Below are positions 41,219-43,733 of a DNA stretch of 43,733 bases, piece by piece. The notes under the pieces were generated by a model. The model was not told where the DNA came from. It saw only the letters and a program-made list of their open reading frames with translations, and made no database searches. A program made the position numbers and the translations under genes. Source of the DNA: Bacteroidales bacterium (GTDB lineage: Bacteria > Bacteroidota > Bacteroidia > Bacteroidales > P3); NCBI GenBank assembly GCA_017429685.1, contig JAFROL010000028.1:1-43733 (forward strand). Reading direction: 5' to 3'. Position 1 is the stretch's first letter; the number at the start of each line of letters is the position of its first letter.

Positions 41219-41879
41219 GACGCTTTTTGTGATTGGCGTGTATACATATAAGAATAATATAAAAAGAGTGGGGTCGTTGTGCCTTGCTCTTTTTTGTGTG
41301 TTGTTTTGCGGTGCCGCTGTGGCTCAGAACGACACGGCCCTTGTTGCGCGGCAGGGCAGGACAGAGGGCACGGTGCACACCGTCGCCGTCGAAAAGCCGC
41401 ATAGCGCCAAGAAGGCGCTGATACTGTCGGCCGTGCTGCCTGGCGCCGGCCAGGTCTACAACGGACAGGCGTGGAAGATACCCATCGTATATGCCGGTCT
41501 TGGTGGCGTGGCCTACTACACCTACAGCAACTACACGCAGATGAGGCTCTACAAAGATGAGTATCTCTACCGCGTCAACAACAATGGTGCGACGCTGCAT
41601 CCCGACGATGTGGACATTTCGGGTGCGCCAACGTCGAACATCTACAACCTCTACGAGGACTATAACAAAACGTTCCAGCTGTCGGTCATCATCGCCGCTG
41701 CCGTTTATGGCCTCAACCTGCTCGACGCCTACGTCTTCGGCCATCTCTACGACTTCCAGATCACCGACGACCTTACGCTGAACATAGCTCCCGAACTGCT
41801 GCCTTACAACAAAATCGGCGGCACCTTCGGCACCGGCCTCGGCTTTGCCCCAGCAGCAGGCATACGGCTAAGGTTCTGA
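41208..41879 (+). CDS. DUF5683 membrane protein
   Basis: A protein of about 210-223 residues with a signal peptide or first helix (VGSLCLALFCVLFCGAAVAQ), then a conserved region with SAKKALILSAVLPGAGQVYNGQAWKIPIVYAGLGGVAYY and two further helices. It ends in a beta-like segment LNIAPELLPYNK...GIRLRF. No ATG fits; either the TTG at 41208 overlapping the parB stop or the GTG at 41238 is the start. DUF5683 genes commonly follow parB in Bacteroidota. Their function is unknown; an envelope role is likely from the signal peptide. Confidence 0.85.
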   Translation: MKSETLFVIGVYTYKNNIKRVGSLCLALFCVLFCGAAVAQNDTALVARQGRTEGTVHTVAVEKPHSAKKALILSAVLPGAGQVYNGQAWKIPIVYAGLGGVAYYTYSNYTQMRLYKDEYLYRVNNNGATLHPDDVDISGAPTSNIYNLYEDYNKTFQLSVIIAAAVYGLNLLDAYVFGHLYDFQITDDLTLNIAPELLPYNKIGGTFGTGLGFAPAAGIRLRF

Positions 41880-41894
41880 TTTGATTCTCAACGC

Positions 41895-42146
41895 TCAAGA
41901 TACGGCAACACCACGTTCGTATAACGCCTCTGGTGCAAACCCAATTTCGTTGTGCCAGTCTACGGTGAACGGATCTAACGTGAAGCTTCGGAAATAATCT
42001 ATGTTTTGAAGCTTGCGGCAGATTCCACTTTGCATCATAGGCGTAAAGTCGACCATTTTGACAGCGCCATCGTTGAAAGTCAGTTTCAAAATATGGTCGC
42101 GTACATATTCGGCGGCTGTCACGCATAAAATCATATAGTTTTCCAT
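41895..42146 (-). CDS. DUF2442 domain protein
   Basis: An 83-residue protein whose core matches the small DUF2442 fold: VRDHILKLTFNDGAVKMVDFTPMM, then FRSFTLDPFTVDWHNEIGFAPEALY. It begins at ATG 42146, six nt after the stop of the DUF4160 gene, so the pair is co-transcribed. DUF2442 and DUF4160 genes are often neighbours; a toxin-antitoxin-like role has been suggested for such small pairs, but nothing in this sequence proves it. Confidence 0.88.
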   Translation of the reverse strand: MENYMILCVTAAEYVRDHILKLTFNDGAVKMVDFTPMMQSGICRKLQNIDYFRSFTLDPFTVDWHNEIGFAPEALYERGVAVS

Positions 42147-42152
42147 AATAAA

Positions 42153-42410
42153 TCAATCAAGAGGTTCAATACTAAACGGTGCTTTTTGATTTTGAAGGTT
42201 ATCCCAGTTTTGAAGAAGCTCATCCTTGTGCAAGTCAAGCCATTCATATACCATAGACAAAACCCTACGGGGAAGAGAGCCTTTGACAAGACCGTCTTTT
42301 ATGAAAATGATGGCCTTATAATTATTGTACCACACGTGGAAATGAGGCGGATTGTGGTCATCAATATACATATAAATTATGATACCATAAAACTTGCTTA
42401 TCTCGGGCAT
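42153..42410 (-). CDS. DUF4160 domain protein
   Basis: An 85-residue protein from ATG 42410 (MPEISKFYG); the longer reading would pass through the promoter. It shows the DUF4160 signature PEISKFYGIIIYMYIDDHNPPHFHVWY, with the conserved D-H-x-PPHFH segment whose histidines could bind metal, then IFIKDGLVKGSLPRRVLSMVYEWLDLHKDELLQNW. It is the first gene of a two-gene unit with DUF2442. A consensus promoter lies about 20 nt upstream. Function unknown. Confidence 0.9.
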   Translation of the reverse strand: MPEISKFYGIIIYMYIDDHNPPHFHVWYNNYKAIIFIKDGLVKGSLPRRVLSMVYEWLDLHKDELLQNWDNLQNQKAPFSIEPLD

Positions 42411-42429
42411 AGTCAGTCTTAATTTTTTG

Positions 42430-42437
42430 CAAAAGTA
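42430..42437 (-). promoter_or_regulatory. -7 box of the DUF4160-DUF2442 pair
   Basis: TACTTTTG on the minus strand fits TAnnTTTG and lies 19 nt before the DUF4160 ATG at 42410. Confidence 0.6.
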
Positions 42438-42551
42438 CAAAATATTTTTGAATCGTAAAAAATGAATGTTCAATTTTTAGATTATCAATGTTTTTTTGAT
42501 AAAATAACATTTAGTACGAATAATTTATTTTACCATTTTGTCATTTTTTGC

Positions 42552-42559
42552 TATTTTTG
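42552..42559 (+). promoter_or_regulatory. Rightward -7 box upstream of the structured region
   Basis: TATTTTTG matches TAnnTTTG and points toward the 42675-42822 structure, about 390 nt before the next ORF. It would give either a stand-alone RNA or an unusually long leader. Confidence 0.5.
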
Positions 42560-42674
42560 CAAAGTCATTCATCGAAAAGCTCTCGGTTGATTTTTGTTTT
42601 TAACAAATGATTCTGTGAGAATTAGATAGTGACAGAACATAATAGACAAGACGTTGAACGGCGTTTTATCTGCG

Positions 42675-42822
42675 GTCGCTGAAACTCGCAATTTCTTTAT
42701 CCACCGCACGGTAAGGCAAAGTCAACGTCCACATTTGCTACAAATTATATGTTGTAAGCTTATAGCGTGGGCGTTTGACGTTGCTTATCTTCGGTGGATG
42801 GGCAATGCGAGGCCTCAGCGAC
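42675..42822 (+). ncRNA. Candidate structured RNA (or MITE): 148-nt nested stem
   Basis: Successive complementary pairs nest around one apex: GTCGCTGA (42675-42682) with TCAGCGAC (42815-42822); CTCGCA (42685-42690) with TGCGAG (42806-42811); ATCCACCG (42699-42706) with CGGTGGAT (42792-42799); AGTCAACGTC (42720-42729) with GACGTTGCT (42777-42785, one bulge); CCAC (42729-42732) with GTGG (42767-42770); GCTACAA (42737-42743) with TTGTAAGC (42752-42759, one bulge). Internal loops are asymmetric, which fits an evolved RNA better than a simple terminator. I do not recognise a known RNA family. Strand is assigned from the upstream rightward promoter box. A non-autonomous mobile element is the main alternative. 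Confidence 0.5.
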
Positions 42823-42947
42823 GGGATAGGCAAAGTTGAATCCCGCGCTTCTTTCTATTTTGTTTTTGAATTATCGGATATTATTGTGGCACTTCGGGAA
42901 TCGTGTCAAACAAACAGTTGTGCCCGACACGAATAAGGGTTTTATGT

Positions 42948-43625
42948 ATGGTAAATGCAAGACACTTCCTATTGATGCTATTAATGTTTCCGTTATTCTT
43001 GTCGGCGCAGGAAATCCGCTTGGCAGAAAAACTCACAATGCAAATGCCGGAAGGCATTACTCCGATTGAGAATTCGTATCAATTCAGTAAATCTCGCGGT
43101 TATTGTGACAATTATATATATACAGTATACATAATACCTTTAGAAACTGAAATGCCCGACGGCAATAAAGGCGCTATTGCTGATCGCTACAAAAATCTAA
43201 AAACGATGGATACTATATTTGTTAATAAGAAAACAACGCAACTCTTGGAAACTCAAACCGAAAACTTCTATCAGTGGACCAAAGATTATGTAAAAAAGAA
43301 ATATGAAACTACAGACAGTTCCAAATGGAAATATGTATACACTTTTGCATCGCATACGAATACGGAGATTGTGTTGGTTGTGGTAGAAACCACGCACGAT
43401 GATAATTACGCAACTATTGATTCAATACTTTCTACATTCGAATACAAACCAGGTTTTTGGGGTAAGTTTGGCCACGGTTGGCAGTGTGCAGAATTATGGT
43501 GGTTTTTATTAATAGTAATACTCATTTTTTCGGGATTTATTGTTTTTGTAGATCATAATGGAACAATATGGCCTTTTATTTATATTATTTGTTCATTGCT
43601 GTCCACTAAAAATTTATACCGATAA
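42948..43625 (+). CDS. Unrecognised secreted or membrane protein
   Basis: A 225-residue protein from ATG 42948 (MVNARHFLL), with a signal peptide ending near LFLSAQ at about residue 21. The exported part (about 22-175) is alpha/beta with IPLETEMPDG, a lysine-rich stretch around 60-110 and KWKYVYTFASHTNTEIVLVVVET. A strong membrane helix follows at about 184-206 (LWWFLLIVILIFSGFIVFV), then a second hydrophobic segment near the C-terminus. I do not recognise a family. The AT-rich composition and lack of neighbours of known function suggest an accessory gene. Confidence 0.75.
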   Translation: MVNARHFLLMLLMFPLFLSAQEIRLAEKLTMQMPEGITPIENSYQFSKSRGYCDNYIYTVYIIPLETEMPDGNKGAIADRYKNLKTMDTIFVNKKTTQLLETQTENFYQWTKDYVKKKYETTDSSKWKYVYTFASHTNTEIVLVVVETTHDDNYATIDSILSTFEYKPGFWGKFGHGWQCAELWWFLLIVILIFSGFIVFVDHNGTIWPFIYIICSLLSTKNLYR

Positions 43626-43733
43626 TTCTTAGTTGAACTATATCAACCATTTGTGATGACTTTTACAGTAAACGGATTTGAAATCGCCATTTTGATGCAT
43701 GTTTGTTTTCAATTGCATAAATAATTGATTCAC

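Larger units (their letters stand above)
42474..42947. other. Intergenic region, 474 bp: divergent promoters and a large nested structure
   Basis: The left third is very AT-rich and holds promoter boxes in both directions. The centre (about 42640-42850) is markedly richer in GC and contains the nested inverted structure described at 42675-42822. A small hairpin follows (CGTGTC about 42902-42907 with GACACG about 42926-42931) before the start of the right-hand gene. No convincing ORF is present; a 61-codon frame over the structure needs a TTG start and looks accidental. Confidence 0.7.

Noticed and set aside
42654-42839. Small 61-codon ORF over the nested structure
   Set aside because: It needs a TTG start, has no family resemblance, and lies exactly on the self-complementary segment, so its openness is better explained by the structure.

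Overview
The window looks like a chromosomal segment of a member of the Bacteroidota, most likely order Bacteroidales. Supporting this are Bacteroidota-type -7 promoter boxes (TAnnTTTG), no obvious Shine-Dalgarno sequences, a PUR-alpha-like DUF3276 protein, a parA-parB-DUF5683 operon, FKBP-type lipoproteins resembling GldI, and a Bacteroidota-style Wza/Wzc pair. I cannot name genus or species. No rRNA, recognisable tRNA or CRISPR array was seen.

Positions 1-22985 form a surface or exopolysaccharide locus, entirely on the minus strand and read right to left. It opens with a WecG/TagA/CpsF glycosyltransferase, a Wza-like export lipoprotein and a Wzc-like chain-length regulator and tyrosine kinase whose C-terminal tail is almost pure Tyr-Gly. 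Two tandem OmpA-family proteins follow, then a long run of glycosyltransferases (GT4, GT2, GT13-like, GT32, GT9-like), a Wzy/WaaL-type membrane protein and a YdcF-like (DUF218) protein. A four-helix-bundle (S23-type) gene set among AT-rich GTTAA repeats interrupts the series. The locus ends at the left edge in a GT-C membrane glycosyltransferase cut off by what appears to be an IS5-like insertion sequence. No flippase and no initiating sugar-phosphate transferase is visible, so the locus probably continues to the left.

Positions 23336-34436 are housekeeping. cvpA and a tRNA-dihydrouridine synthase gene run rightward. The remaining genes run leftward: a PorT-like outer-membrane protein, coaD, recG, a TPR protein, nrnA, two FKBP prolyl isomerase lipoproteins, adk, obg and a PAP2 phosphatase that overlaps the dus gene tail to tail.

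Positions 34587-41879 run rightward: dnaB, a deoxyhypusine-synthase-family protein, a CyuA/YhaM-type L-cysteine desulfidase, the PUR protein, parA, parB and a DUF5683 membrane protein. The right end holds a leftward DUF4160-DUF2442 pair, a 148-nt nested inverted structure that could be a structured RNA or a small mobile element, and an unrecognised secreted or membrane protein.

The least explained signals are intergenic: the nested structure at 42675-42822; two copies of a perfect 23-24 bp-arm palindrome 22 kb apart, each 3' of a gene and in the same orientation relative to it; mutually exclusive hairpins in front of the cysteine desulfidase gene; a 107-bp MITE-like hairpin; and the four-helix-bundle gene among its repeats.
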